Shown piece by piece: positions 37,538-46,138 of a DNA stretch of 64,000 nt (position 1 is the stretch's first letter; each line of letters opens with the position of its first letter). Position numbers and translations under genes: made by a program. Below the pieces are notes generated by a model, which ran no database searches, had not been told where the DNA came from, and was given only the letters and a program-made list of their open reading frames with translations. Origin of the DNA: Corynebacterium sp. (lineage in GTDB: Bacteria > Actinomycetota > Actinomycetes > Mycobacteriales > Mycobacteriaceae); NCBI RefSeq assembly GCF_030532195.1, contig NZ_JAUNLP010000008.1, positions 40,749 through 104,748 on the forward strand, given 5' to 3'.

Positions 37538-39193
37538 TTAGCCGTTCAGAACAGCAGAGACAACATCCTGCGCCTCAGCCTGAACCTGTGCTAGGTGGTC
37601 AGCTCCCTTGAAGGACTCTGCGTAAATCTTGTACTTATCCTCTGTGCCGGACGGACGTGCAGCGAACCATGCGTTGTCAGTGACAACCTTCAGACCACCA
37701 ATTGCAGCACCATTGCCCGGGGCCTCCGTCAGCTTGGCCAGAATCTTCTCCCCGGCCAGAGTGTCAGCCTTAACCTGATCCGGCGAGAGCTTCTTCAAAA
37801 TTGCCTTCTGCTCGCGCGTGGCATCGGCATCAGTACGAGCGTAGGCCGGTGCACCGTACTTGTCTGCCAGCTCTGCGTACAGCTGCGATGGAGTCTTCTT
37901 GGTCACTGCGGTAATTTCGCTGGCCAGCAGGTCCAAGATGATGCCGTCCTTATCGGTCGACCACACAGTGCCATCCTTACGCAGGAAGGACGCGCCTGCA
38001 GATTCCTCACCGCCGAAGCCGATGGTGCCCTCCATCAGCCCCGGGACGAACCACTTAAATCCAACCGGTACTTCCACCAGCTTGCGACCGAGGTTTTCCA
38101 CCACACGGTCAATCATCGACGACGACACCAAGGTCTTACCGACAGCGGTGTCCTGCGACCAGCCTGGACGGTGCGCGAACAGGTAATCAATCGCCACAGC
38201 CAGGTAATGGTTCGGGTTCATCAGACCAGCATCCGGCGTCACAATGCCGTGGCGATCCGAGTCCGCATCATTACCAGTGGAAATATCGAACTTGTCGCGA
38301 TTGCCAATCAGGGATGCCATCGCATTCGGTGACGAGCAGTCCATACGAATCTTGCCGTCCGTATCCAACGTCATGAACCGCCACGTTGCATCTACCAGCG
38401 GATTAACCACCGTCAGGTTCAAATTGTGAATATCGGCAATCGCACCCCAGTAATCCACCGAGGCACCGCCCATCGGGTCAGCGCCGATGCGCACGCCCGC
38501 ATCACGAATCGCGTCAAGGTCAACCACATTCGGCAGGTCGGAAACGTATGCATTGAGGTAGTCGTGCTTTACGACGAGGTCCCCTGCCTTTTCCACCAAC
38601 TGGCGCTTGACACCTTCAAGTCCCTTGGCCAGGTACTCATTGGCACGGGCTGCAATCCAGTCAGTGGCATCTGCGTCCGCAGGACCACCGGTCGGCGGAT
38701 TGTACTTAAAACCACCATCACGCGGCGGATTATGGGAAGGGGTAATCACAATGCCGTCGGCACGCGCAGAGCTGGTCCCCGTTGGGCCCCCTTCAACCTC
38801 ACGGTTGTAGATCAAAATTGCATGACTGACCGCCGGAGTCGGAGTGTAGCGCCCCTGGGCATCAACCTTGACGGTAATCCCATTTGCAGTGAGAACTTCC
38901 AGTGCGGAGACCATCGCCGGCTCGGACAGACCATGGGTGTCACGGCCGATGTAAAGCGGACCCTCAATACCCTGGCCCTTGCGGTAATCGACGATGGCCT
39001 GAGTGGTGGCGTGAATGTGGTCTTCGTTAAACGCACCGTCGAGGGAGGAACCACGGTGCCCCGAGGTACCGAAGACGACCTTCTGGTCGGGATTGTTCGG
39101 ATCCGGGTGCTGCGTGTAGTAGGCCGTGACCAGTTCAGCGATATCAATCAGGTCAGATGGCTGGGCAAGCTGCCCGGCGCGCTCATGAGCCAT
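37538..39193 (-). CDS. pgm: Phosphoglucomutase (alpha-glucose-1-phosphate)
   Basis: Interconverts glucose-1- and glucose-6-phosphate, linking glycolysis to glycogen, trehalose and envelope sugar synthesis. About 551 residues from ATG 39193, preceded by GGAGG. The N-terminal [13 protein letters not shown], the active phosphoserine loop [11 protein letters not shown], the metal-binding DADSDRHG and GFGGEESAG are all present. It matches the long alpha-phosphohexomutase form of E. coli pgm. A frame extension to 39211 has no added family match. Confidence 0.97.
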   Translation of the reverse strand: MAHERAGQLAQPSDLIDIAELVTAYYTQHPDPNNPDQKVVFGTSGHRGSSLDGAFNEDHIHATTQAIVDYRKGQGIEGPLYIGRDTHGLSEPAMVSALEVLTANGITVKVDAQGRYTPTPAVSHAILIYNREVEGGPTGTSSARADGIVITPSHNPPRDGGFKYNPPTGGPADADATDWIAARANEYLAKGLEGVKRQLVEKAGDLVVKHDYLNAYVSDLPNVVDLDAIRDAGVRIGADPMGGASVDYWGAIADIHNLNLTVVNPLVDATWRFMTLDTDGKIRMDCSSPNAMASLIGNRDKFDISTGNDADSDRHGIVTPDAGLMNPNHYLAVAIDYLFAHRPGWSQDTAVGKTLVSSSMIDRVVENLGRKLVEVPVGFKWFVPGLMEGTIGFGGEESAGASFLRKDGTVWSTDKDGIILDLLASEITAVTKKTPSQLYAELADKYGAPAYARTDADATREQKAILKKLSPDQVKADTLAGEKILAKLTEAPGNGAAIGGLKVVTDNAWFAARPSGTEDKYKIYAESFKGADHLAQVQAEAQDVVSAVLNG

Positions 39194-39387
39194 TGTGGGT
39201 TCCTCCTGCAAGTTGTAAAACCTATTTCAGCCTTTCCCTTTCCAGTGTCCCCGTTTTGACGTCGACGCGCAGGGCTGGATGCCCGTTATGAGGCCAACTC
39301 GCCCCTGCAATAGGGGGTTAACTCAGGGCAAAAATGGCCGTATAGGCGTCAATAAACCTCAATAAACACTGTGCTACCGTCTTTCTC

Positions 39388-39819
39388 GTGACTGCAGACC
39401 CGATAGAAGAAGAGGTAGCCCCGGCGCTGCCGACCACCCGTCGGGCGCAACTGACCACAGGGCTCGCTGTTGCAGCGGGCGCAGCACTCGGCGCAGTGAC
39501 GAGATTTCTTCTCGGCGCGGGCATTGATACCGCATTTGGCATGCAGACAAGCGCACTGTCAACAACAGTGATTAACCTGCTCGGCTGCGTGTTCTTTGGC
39601 ATTGTCAGCACCATTGACTTCGCCAATCCCCGCTTGGCCGCCATGAGTGGTACGGGTTTTTGTGGTGGTTTCACCGCCTTTTCGGCTTTTGTCATTGCGC
39701 TGATTGCGCAATCGACAACGTCGATCGCCGCCATCGCAAGTGTGCTGGTAATTCACATTGTGGGCTGCCCAGTTGCCTATTGGATAGGCACTAAGTGTGT
39801 GCGGGAGAAAGTGGAATGA
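39388..39819 (+). CDS. crcB: Fluoride channel subunit FluC/CrcB (first)
   Basis: About 143 residues with four membrane helices, matching CrcB fluoride channels. The signature GTGFCGGFTAFSAF is in helix 3 (Gly-rich, with Phe and Ser for ion passage), and VINLLGCVFFG carries the conserved Asn. It exports fluoride. GTG 39388 has TACCGT 7 nt upstream, a leaderless pattern. Its last codons overlap the start of a second crcB gene, implying that two subunits may assemble together. No fluoride riboswitch is visible upstream. Confidence 0.92.
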   Translation: MTADPIEEEVAPALPTTRRAQLTTGLAVAAGAALGAVTRFLLGAGIDTAFGMQTSALSTTVINLLGCVFFGIVSTIDFANPRLAAMSGTGFCGGFTAFSAFVIALIAQSTTSIAAIASVLVIHIVGCPVAYWIGTKCVREKVE

Positions 39820-40244
39820 CTCATCTTCTCCTGGGCACTTCCCTATCCACAGCGCTCCTGGCCATCGCCTCGGTCGCACTCGGCGCTGCTCTCGGCGGGG
39901 CGCTGCGCTACACCTTGGCCGAACTCGCAGTTGCATGGCGCGAATCGAAGCTGCCCGGAACATGGACGGCGAATATGGCAGCGTGTTTGGCCGCCGGTGT
40001 CGCGGTGACGGCATGGTCGCAGGTGCCGTCGTCAAGCGAAAACGTGCGTCCCGCCCTCGCCTATGCAGCAGTGATGATTGGGTTTGCCGGGGGCCTTTCG
40101 ACGTGGTCGACGCTTGCAGGTGAGCTTGTACGCCTTCGGTCCCAACACATTTGGCGGGGGCTGAGCTATCTGATTCTCACAGTTGTTGGCGGCGAAATTT
40201 TTGCTTATATGGGGATGTCTTTACCCCCACTTGTGACAAATTAG
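39816..40244 (+). CDS. crcB: Fluoride channel subunit FluC/CrcB (second)
   Basis: About 142 residues from ATG 39816, overlapping the previous stop by 3 nt (ATGA). It carries the CrcB motif AGGLSTWSTL and the NMAACLAAG helix with the conserved Asn. The two paralogues differ in sequence, and the overlap means translational coupling. FluC works as an antiparallel dual-topology dimer; a tandem gene pair usually indicates a heterodimer. The frame is open upstream to 39795. Confidence 0.92.
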   Translation: MTHLLLGTSLSTALLAIASVALGAALGGALRYTLAELAVAWRESKLPGTWTANMAACLAAGVAVTAWSQVPSSSENVRPALAYAAVMIGFAGGLSTWSTLAGELVRLRSQHIWRGLSYLILTVVGGEIFAYMGMSLPPLVTN

Positions 40245-40262
40245 CGATTCAGTGGCTGTTAT

Positions 40263-40280
40263 CCGCATATTTATATGCGG
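40263..40280. promoter_or_regulatory. Palindrome before the AGCS symporter
   Basis: CCGCATAT-TT-ATATGCGG has perfect 8-bp arms. It overlaps the expected -35 region of a TAAAGT -10 element (40300-40305), so it is placed for repression. Confidence 0.5.
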
Positions 40281-40313
40281 TTTCTTGGCTTTCTATCAGT
40301 AAAGTTCCACAGC

Positions 40314-41741
40314 ATGGAAAGCTTCAGCGATTTTGCCTCAGCGGCGGATAGTTTTATTTGGAGTCCTTATCTCCTTATCCCCGCACTGATCGGCACCGGA
40401 ATTATCTTGACCATTCGTCTTGGCGCAGTACACCTGGCCAAGCTCGGTCCGGCGTTGCGTCTGGGTCTGATTGACCGCAAGGACGACGAGAACGCCGAGG
40501 GTGATATCTCTAACTACCAGGCGCTTGCAACGGCGCTGGCGGCAACGGTCGGTGTCGGCAATATCGTCGGTGTTGCGACAGCCATCGGTCTGGGCGGCCC
40601 GGGCTCACTGTTTTGGATGTGGGTCACCGGCCTGCTGGGTATGGCATCAAAGTACTCCGAAGCATTCCTGGGCGTGAAGTACCGCCAGCTCGATGCAGCT
40701 GGTGAGCAGTCCGGTGGTCCGCAGTACTACCTGAAGAAGGCCATTCCAAACGGCTTCGGCAAGACCCTCGGTGTGCTATTTGCAATCTTCGCCGCTCTGG
40801 CCGCATTCGGTATCGGCAACCTGACACAGGGCAACGCCGTCGCTACGAACCTGGAAAACAGCTTCAACATCGATCCGAAGCTGACTGGCATGATTATGTT
40901 TATCCTGGTCGGTGCCGCACTGATGGGCGGCATTAAGTCCATCGGCCGCATCACCGCCAGCTTCGTGCCGATGATGATCGTCCTCTACATCGGTGCTGCA
41001 ATTTGGGTGCTCATCGCCAATGTCTCTGCACTGCCGGAGACCTTCAAGCTGATCTTCACCGATGCCTTCACCGGTACCGCTGCGGTGGGTGGCTTCGCAG
41101 GCTCCACGGTGATTCTCGCCCTACAGATGGGTGTTGCTCGTGGCCTGTTCTCCAACGAGTCCGGTCTGGGTTCCGGCGCTATCGCAGCCGCTGCTGCTTC
41201 CACCACTCACCCAGTCCGCCAGGGTCTGGTCTCCATGACTCAGACGTTCATCGACACCATCATCGTCGTGTCGTTTACCGGTTTGGTCATCATCAGCACC
41301 GGTGCTTGGCAGGACGGCAATATTGATGCCGGTGCGCTGACCGCTGAGGCATTCTCCCGTGGCCTGCCGGGTCACTGGGGTGGCACCATTGTCACACTGT
41401 CGATTGTGTTCTTCGCGTTTTCCACCATGCTGGGCTGGTCCTACTACGGCGAGCGCGCCTTCGAATCACTGGTCGGCCGCCGCGGCACCCGCTTCTACCG
41501 TGCAGTATTCACCTGCGTGGTCTTCGTCGGTGCTGTGACTCAGCTGGAGACCGTCTGGTCGGTTGCCTCCGCGCTCAACGGCCTGATGGCTCTGCCAAAC
41601 CTCATCGGTCTAATTGTTCTGTCGGGTCTTATCGCCCGTGAGACCAAGGCCTACCTCGCCTTTGACCCACAATTGCGCGCTACAGCTGAGGAAATTGAGA
41701 AGTGGCAGGCCCAGCAGAGCTTTGAGGCTTTCAGCAAGTAA
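40314..41741 (+). CDS. Alanine/glycine:cation symporter (AGCS)
   Basis: 475 residues with about 11 membrane segments. Family signatures are LAATVGVGNIVGVATAI, GGPGSLFWMWVTGLLGMASKYSE, GGPQYYLKKA, and GLFSNESGLGSGAIAAAAA. It is likely a sodium-coupled importer of alanine, glycine or related amino acids. ATG 40314 follows TAAAGT by 8 nt, so it is possibly leaderless. The frame is open upstream to 40275. A near-perfect palindrome upstream suggests a dedicated regulator. The gene ends against a convergent terminator. Confidence 0.92.
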   Translation: MESFSDFASAADSFIWSPYLLIPALIGTGIILTIRLGAVHLAKLGPALRLGLIDRKDDENAEGDISNYQALATALAATVGVGNIVGVATAIGLGGPGSLFWMWVTGLLGMASKYSEAFLGVKYRQLDAAGEQSGGPQYYLKKAIPNGFGKTLGVLFAIFAALAAFGIGNLTQGNAVATNLENSFNIDPKLTGMIMFILVGAALMGGIKSIGRITASFVPMMIVLYIGAAIWVLIANVSALPETFKLIFTDAFTGTAAVGGFAGSTVILALQMGVARGLFSNESGLGSGAIAAAAASTTHPVRQGLVSMTQTFIDTIIVVSFTGLVIISTGAWQDGNIDAGALTAEAFSRGLPGHWGGTIVTLSIVFFAFSTMLGWSYYGERAFESLVGRRGTRFYRAVFTCVVFVGAVTQLETVWSVASALNGLMALPNLIGLIVLSGLIARETKAYLAFDPQLRATAEEIEKWQAQQSFEAFSK

Positions 41742-41782
41742 CTGGTTAAGTAACTCTTTTTTAAGCACACTAGCTGGGAAGA

Positions 41783-41832
41783 AAGTAGCTGGCATTCGCC
41801 GTGCAGATAAGCTGCCGGCTGGCCAGCTACTT
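41783..41832. terminator. Convergent terminator between the AGCS and PDZ-Lon genes
   Basis: AAGTAGCTGGC and GCCAGCTACTT are perfect 11-bp arms separated by 28 nt, lying between two convergent genes; the loop contains further partial pairing. Confidence 0.7.
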
Positions 41833-41837
41833 ATCGT

Positions 41838-42905
41838 TTAGGAGCACGATGGTGCGCCCTCGGGTTTGTCCAATGCGCCCAATGCATCATCCAGCTTGTC
41901 GACCTTCACCAACTTCATATCACCATTGTCGGCAGTCAGCGCTTCAGTGCAGTTGCCCGATGGCACAAAGAACATCTCGGCACCCGCATCTCGGGCAGCC
42001 GAGATTTTGTGTGTAATGCCGCCAATTTCACCCACGTTGCCGTCCGCATCAATAGTGCCGGTGCCCGCCACATGACGGCCATCGGTCAAATCCCCGGGGC
42101 TCAGCTTGTCAATGACGCCGAGAGTCATCATCAGGCCTGCCGACGGACCGCCAATGCCGCTGAGCTGGTATTCGACCTTGGTATCCCCGGCCGACTGTGT
42201 AGCCATTCCCACACCCAGCATCGCGGAATCCTTCTGGTGCGGATTTTCCGCCAACTCCACCTCAATGTCGGTCGGCTTTGCAGCTGCCTTATTACCGGCC
42301 TTGTCATCTTTGGCCGCAATGATGCTGAGCGTGACCTTGTCGCCCGGAGCATGTGCAGCGATTGCTGCCTTTACCTCTTCTGGCTTCGCGACGTCCTCGC
42401 CATCGACGGCAACAATGACATCATTTTCATGCACTCGGCCATCTGCTGGACTGTCCGGGACCGTGTAGGCGACCGTAACTTCCGTCGGCAAGCCCAAGTG
42501 CGCGAATGCGGCGGTGGTGGCGTTTGCTTCGGATTCGGTGAACGCCGCCTTGTTTTCCTCTTCTACCTCGTCCTGACTTTGGCCAGGCGGGAAGATGGCT
42601 TCGATGGGAACGATGTCATTGTCCGGATTCAGCCACAGTCCAAGGACCTGTGGCAGCGTCAGATTGTGACGTACCGCCACGGTGGTCATATCCAGCTCGC
42701 CCTTGGAACGCTCACGATCGACGCCACTGCCGCTGACCGAGATGATGTTCTTGCCCTCAACGTCGCTGAGGACATCGAAGACCGGGCCCGGCCCTTGCGC
42801 AGCGTATGGCACTGTCAGCGTTGGAAGCGACAGCACGCCAGCCAACGCGACAATAGGGACTGCGCCAACTAGGAGAGTTTGGGTACGACGATTCACAGGT
42901 AACAC
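41838..42905 (-). CDS. PDZ and Lon-like serine protease, secreted or anchored
   Basis: 355 residues, counterpart of Rv3194c. The N-terminal hydrophobic segment (about residues 11-34) anchors it outside the cell. A PDZ-like region covers about 145-210, and a S16 Lon-type protease domain follows with catalytic Ser255 (GIGGPSAGLMM) and Lys300 (GGITHKISAA). It has no ATPase domain, as expected for this family (YlbL-like). The substrate is unknown. It diverges from the DUF2342 gene. Confidence 0.9.
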   Translation of the reverse strand: MLPVNRRTQTLLVGAVPIVALAGVLSLPTLTVPYAAQGPGPVFDVLSDVEGKNIISVSGSGVDRERSKGELDMTTVAVRHNLTLPQVLGLWLNPDNDIVPIEAIFPPGQSQDEVEEENKAAFTESEANATTAAFAHLGLPTEVTVAYTVPDSPADGRVHENDVIVAVDGEDVAKPEEVKAAIAAHAPGDKVTLSIIAAKDDKAGNKAAAKPTDIEVELAENPHQKDSAMLGVGMATQSAGDTKVEYQLSGIGGPSAGLMMTLGVIDKLSPGDLTDGRHVAGTGTIDADGNVGEIGGITHKISAARDAGAEMFFVPSGNCTEALTADNGDMKLVKVDKLDDALGALDKPEGAPSCS

Positions 42906-43061
42906 CCTACATTCCCCTACCTAAGCAACTCGACACGTCATGGACTCGATTGCGGACTTTATGGCTGTGGTCTGGAGGATTCTTGTTCGCTGGGCGCGAA
43001 GTTGGCCAAAAGGACGGATTTTGGAGTACTCACGGAGCCTTTTGCCCGGTACGGTGGGAGC

Positions 43062-44588
43062 ATGAGTTCTAACGGATTTGGCTTTGGTCCGAATGACAAT
43101 GACGACGATCGTGATGACGCAGGCAACGGCGACTCCGGCCAGGGCGGTCACGGCGGCCAGGGCGGTCCCTTCGGTATTTTCGGCTTCCCCTTCGGTGGCA
43201 ACTCCGGTTCCGGGGGCTTCGGCTTTGGCGGTTTTGGTGGCTCCGGCCAGTCTGGCCAGGGCGGACGGTCCGGTCAGGGCGGCCAGCCCAATCTGGGCGA
43301 TATTCTGAACCAGTTCGGTCAGATGTTCTCCGGCATGGGACAGCAATTCAAGGAGGCCAACTCCGGCCCGGTGAATTACCAGGCGGCAGAGCGGGTTGCA
43401 CACACTCGAATTGGCGACCCTGCGCCTATTAAGGATTCCGCGCGCGAGGCCCTCACTGACTCCTTGCGTCTGGCAGAACTGTGGTTGGACGATGCCACTT
43501 CCCTGCCCGCTGGCGCTAACCGCGTTGAGGCGTGGAATAGTCTGCAGTGGTTGGAAAACACCATGTCTACGTGGACGCGTCTGGTCGACCCAGTTGCCGG
43601 CCGCATGGGTGATGCCTCGCTGGAGGGTGTTCCGGAGGAAGCCCGCGAGATGATGGGGCCGATGCTAAACATCATGCGCCAGATGAACTCCATGAGTTTT
43701 GGTACGCAGCTGGGCAATGCTCTGGCCGACCTGGCACAGACCAGCCTGACTGGCTCGGATCTGGGGCTGCCGCTGCACACTACTGGTGCCGCAGTTCTGC
43801 TGCCGACCCACCTGATTAACCTTGCTGAAGAGCTCGAGGTTCCGGCTCGCGATTTGTTTATCTACGCCACTGCCCGCGAAGCGGCACATCAGCGTCTTTT
43901 TGACCGCGTGCCGTGGCTGGTTGAGCGCATGATTTCCTCCGTTGAGGAATACGCCGCTGGCATTGTTATCGACTACTCCAATATCGAAGAGGCAGCTCGC
44001 GGCCTGGATATTGAAAATCTGCAGGATCCGCAGCGCCTTCAGGAGGCCATGGCCGAGTTCCAGAACATGGACTTGAGCCCGAAGATTCGTTCTCGCAATG
44101 AGAACGCCCGCACGCGTTTCCAGACGCTGCTGGCACTGGTTGAGGGCTGGGTCGACATGGTCGTCAACGATGCGCTCGGCGAGCGACTGCCGGGTGCTGC
44201 TCAGCTGGATGAGGCATGGCGCCGTCGCCGTGCTACCGAAGGCGCAGAGCAGGCCCTGGAAAAGGCCACTGGCATTGACCTGGGTTCCCCGAAGGTCCGC
44301 GAAGCCACGGATCTGTGGCGTCGCCTGACCACCGCTGTGGGCGTTGAGCGCCGCGACAAGGTCTGGGATCACCCAGACTTCTTGCCTGTGGCAGAGGACC
44401 TGGACGATTCCGCCGCCTTCATTGACTCGGTTCTCGGTGGCACTGACACCGATGACTTCGACCCGATTGCGGAGCTGGAAGAGCAGCTGCGCAAGGAGGC
44501 CGAAAAGCGTGACGCCGAAGGAAACTCTGAAAGTGACGACCAGGACAGCGATAACAAGGACGCTGAGGACGACGATTCTGACAAGTAG
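43062..44588 (+). CDS. DUF2342 zincin-like metalloprotease family protein
   Basis: 508 residues, counterpart of Rv3195. The first about 90 residues are Gly-rich, low-complexity (FGGSGQSGQGG type). The core follows with TAREAAHQRLFDRVPWL, in which the HExxH-like element is degenerate in the usual family manner, then a helical bundle and an acidic C-terminal tail rich in Asp, Glu and Ser. Activity is unproven. ATG 43062 has TACGGT 6 nt upstream and is probably leaderless. The frame is open back to 43002. It is divergent from the PDZ-Lon gene. Confidence 0.85.
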   Translation: MSSNGFGFGPNDNDDDRDDAGNGDSGQGGHGGQGGPFGIFGFPFGGNSGSGGFGFGGFGGSGQSGQGGRSGQGGQPNLGDILNQFGQMFSGMGQQFKEANSGPVNYQAAERVAHTRIGDPAPIKDSAREALTDSLRLAELWLDDATSLPAGANRVEAWNSLQWLENTMSTWTRLVDPVAGRMGDASLEGVPEEAREMMGPMLNIMRQMNSMSFGTQLGNALADLAQTSLTGSDLGLPLHTTGAAVLLPTHLINLAEELEVPARDLFIYATAREAAHQRLFDRVPWLVERMISSVEEYAAGIVIDYSNIEEAARGLDIENLQDPQRLQEAMAEFQNMDLSPKIRSRNENARTRFQTLLALVEGWVDMVVNDALGERLPGAAQLDEAWRRRRATEGAEQALEKATGIDLGSPKVREATDLWRRLTTAVGVERRDKVWDHPDFLPVAEDLDDSAAFIDSVLGGTDTDDFDPIAELEEQLRKEAEKRDAEGNSESDDQDSDNKDAEDDDSDK

Positions 44589-44627
44589 CCCTAGCGCATG
44601 CGCGACCTCGCGCACCGCTGACGCAGT

Positions 44628-45158
44628 CTAGCTCTGCGTTCCCCAGCGCTGATAAGCCTCCAAGTAGCCCCGTGCCCGTTCGTGGTGCGGGGCTTTTGCG
44701 GCCCAATACCAGAATTCTTCGGTATGCCCACCATCGATAAAGGTGTGCACCAGTTCGTGCACAATGACATCGTCGAGGACATACCCCGGAACGTCGGCAA
44801 GCCGATGCGAAATGCGAATACGCCCCGGGCTATCGACGCCCCCGGTGACCGATGCCCATCTGCGCGACATGTTTTTGACCCATTTGATGGATTCGAAGTT
44901 CGGGCGATTTTCCAGCACTGTGCGTGAGAGCAACTGCGCACGCCGCTGAAGCTCTGAGTTGTCCAGATTGCTGCCGACCTTTTGACGCACGCGCGCGACA
45001 ATATCGTTGACCTGTTGTTTTTCCGCAGCAGCACTCAAATCATCGGGAACCATGACAATGATGCGGTTTCCTTCAGCACGGGCAGACACAGTCCGGCGAC
45101 GACGCTTGGAACGCCGCACCTCAATATCAGGACCGTACTCAGGTCGCTTGCTGCTCAT
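44628..45158 (-). CDS. YgjP-like (DUF45) metallopeptidase-family protein
   Basis: 176 residues from ATG 45158. The zinc motif VIVHELVHTFIDGGHTEEFW has His134, Glu135, His138 and His145 and matches the YgjP/DUF45 metal-dependent family (HELxH then HxxxFW). The N-terminal 80 residues are basic and helical. The substrate is unknown. It diverges from the cyclodehydratase-like gene by 68 nt. In mycobacteria this region is similarly ordered; that is recall, not checked. Confidence 0.85.
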   Translation of the reverse strand: MSSKRPEYGPDIEVRRSKRRRRTVSARAEGNRIIVMVPDDLSAAAEKQQVNDIVARVRQKVGSNLDNSELQRRAQLLSRTVLENRPNFESIKWVKNMSRRWASVTGGVDSPGRIRISHRLADVPGYVLDDVIVHELVHTFIDGGHTEEFWYWAAKAPHHERARGYLEAYQRWGTQS

Positions 45159-45226
45159 GCTTTTCAAGCGTATATGTTCTGCCCTGCGATTGCGTAAAAG
45201 TTTCCCCCGGGGTAGAAGATAATTTT

Positions 45227-46129
45227 ATGGGGGAATTTTTGAATACTTCTCGGAAGCGGGATGCTGAGGGGCCGAGAAGTCCAGCCGCTGCGACGTGCGC
45301 ACTCAAACCAGAGGTTCCGATAGTCATGCGTCCCGGCGCGCGCATTCAGTTCGGCGTGGAACCCGAGCGCAGCATGGTCTTGCCGCTTGCCGACGGCACC
45401 CCGCCGGGACCTGTCTTTTCCGCGCTTCTTGCTGCTCATCGAGGTGCCGCTTTGGGAGCCGCCTTTGCGGATGCTGCCGGTACGCTACAGCCACAGTTCA
45501 TCGATGCGCTGATTAGCGACTTAGAGCGTGCGGATTTGGTGCGCAGGCCTCCCCTGCGGCGCACAATCACGATTATTGGCAGAGATGGCTTAAGAACCGG
45601 TCTTCTGGAAGGGCTCCGACGCAGTGGCTCCGCCAGTTGGACAAAGGCGATGTCGCCGACCAGAAATGCGACGTTGAAGCTGTCACAATCGACTCCTGAG
45701 GACATCGGACTGGCCGTCATTACCGGCATGGAGGTCCCCAGTCTGCCGCTGGGGCGCGCGCTGTATCACCGCGGGATTGAGCATCTGCACACGCACTTCC
45801 GCGATGGCGCACTGATCATTGGTCCGCTTGTCCGCCCAGGTCAGGGTCCATGTGCGATGTGCTTTGAGGCTTATCGACGAGATCGCGATCCCGTCCGGTC
45901 ACTCATAGCTCTGCAGCTGCGCACCTTCACTCCGGTTGCCGCACCTGAATGGCTCAACACGGCCGTGCCACTGTTGCTCGGCCAACTGCGCCGGCCCGAC
46001 CTTTCCGATCTTTGCGCCACAGAAGTGCGCATTGACATGGAACGGCTGGATATCACTCGCACCACTGTTGGCCCGCACCCACATTGCCCTGTGTGCGGTC
46101 ATGGCAATTCGGGCGCGGGATTTATGTAA
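45227..46129 (+). CDS. Cyclodehydratase-like orphan protein (Rv3196-position)
   Basis: 300 residues. The middle resembles a ThiF-like/E1 fold (LRRTITIIGRDGLRTGLLEGL), followed by GPLVRPGQGPCAMCF (Cys209, Cys212) and a terminal HCPVCGHG (Cys287, Cys290), a four-cysteine zinc site. This is the pattern of bacteriocin cyclodehydratase domains (TIGR03882 type) of TOMM clusters. There is no YcaO, dehydrogenase or precursor peptide gene nearby, so function is unclear. ATG 45227 is used, though an internal start near ATG 45326 would better match homologue length. Confidence 0.75.
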   Translation: MGEFLNTSRKRDAEGPRSPAAATCALKPEVPIVMRPGARIQFGVEPERSMVLPLADGTPPGPVFSALLAAHRGAALGAAFADAAGTLQPQFIDALISDLERADLVRRPPLRRTITIIGRDGLRTGLLEGLRRSGSASWTKAMSPTRNATLKLSQSTPEDIGLAVITGMEVPSLPLGRALYHRGIEHLHTHFRDGALIIGPLVRPGQGPCAMCFEAYRRDRDPVRSLIALQLRTFTPVAAPEWLNTAVPLLLGQLRRPDLSDLCATEVRIDMERLDITRTTVGPHPHCPVCGHGNSGAGFM

Positions 46130-46138
46130 TTCGGCCAG

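Noticed and set aside
39212..39387. Fluoride riboswitch before the crcB pair
   Set aside because: I looked for the conserved pseudoknot-type sequence in this gap and did not see it; the first crcB gene also has a leaderless signature, which leaves no room for a leader RNA.
42906..43061. Gly-rich repeat start of the DUF2342 protein as a separate gene
   Set aside because: The Gly/Ser/Gln-rich stretch is in frame with the conserved core and follows ATG 43062, so it is the same protein.
45227..46129. Full thiazole/oxazole-modified peptide gene cluster
   Set aside because: Only the cyclodehydratase-like protein is present. There is no YcaO protein, flavin dehydrogenase, transporter or precursor peptide next to it.
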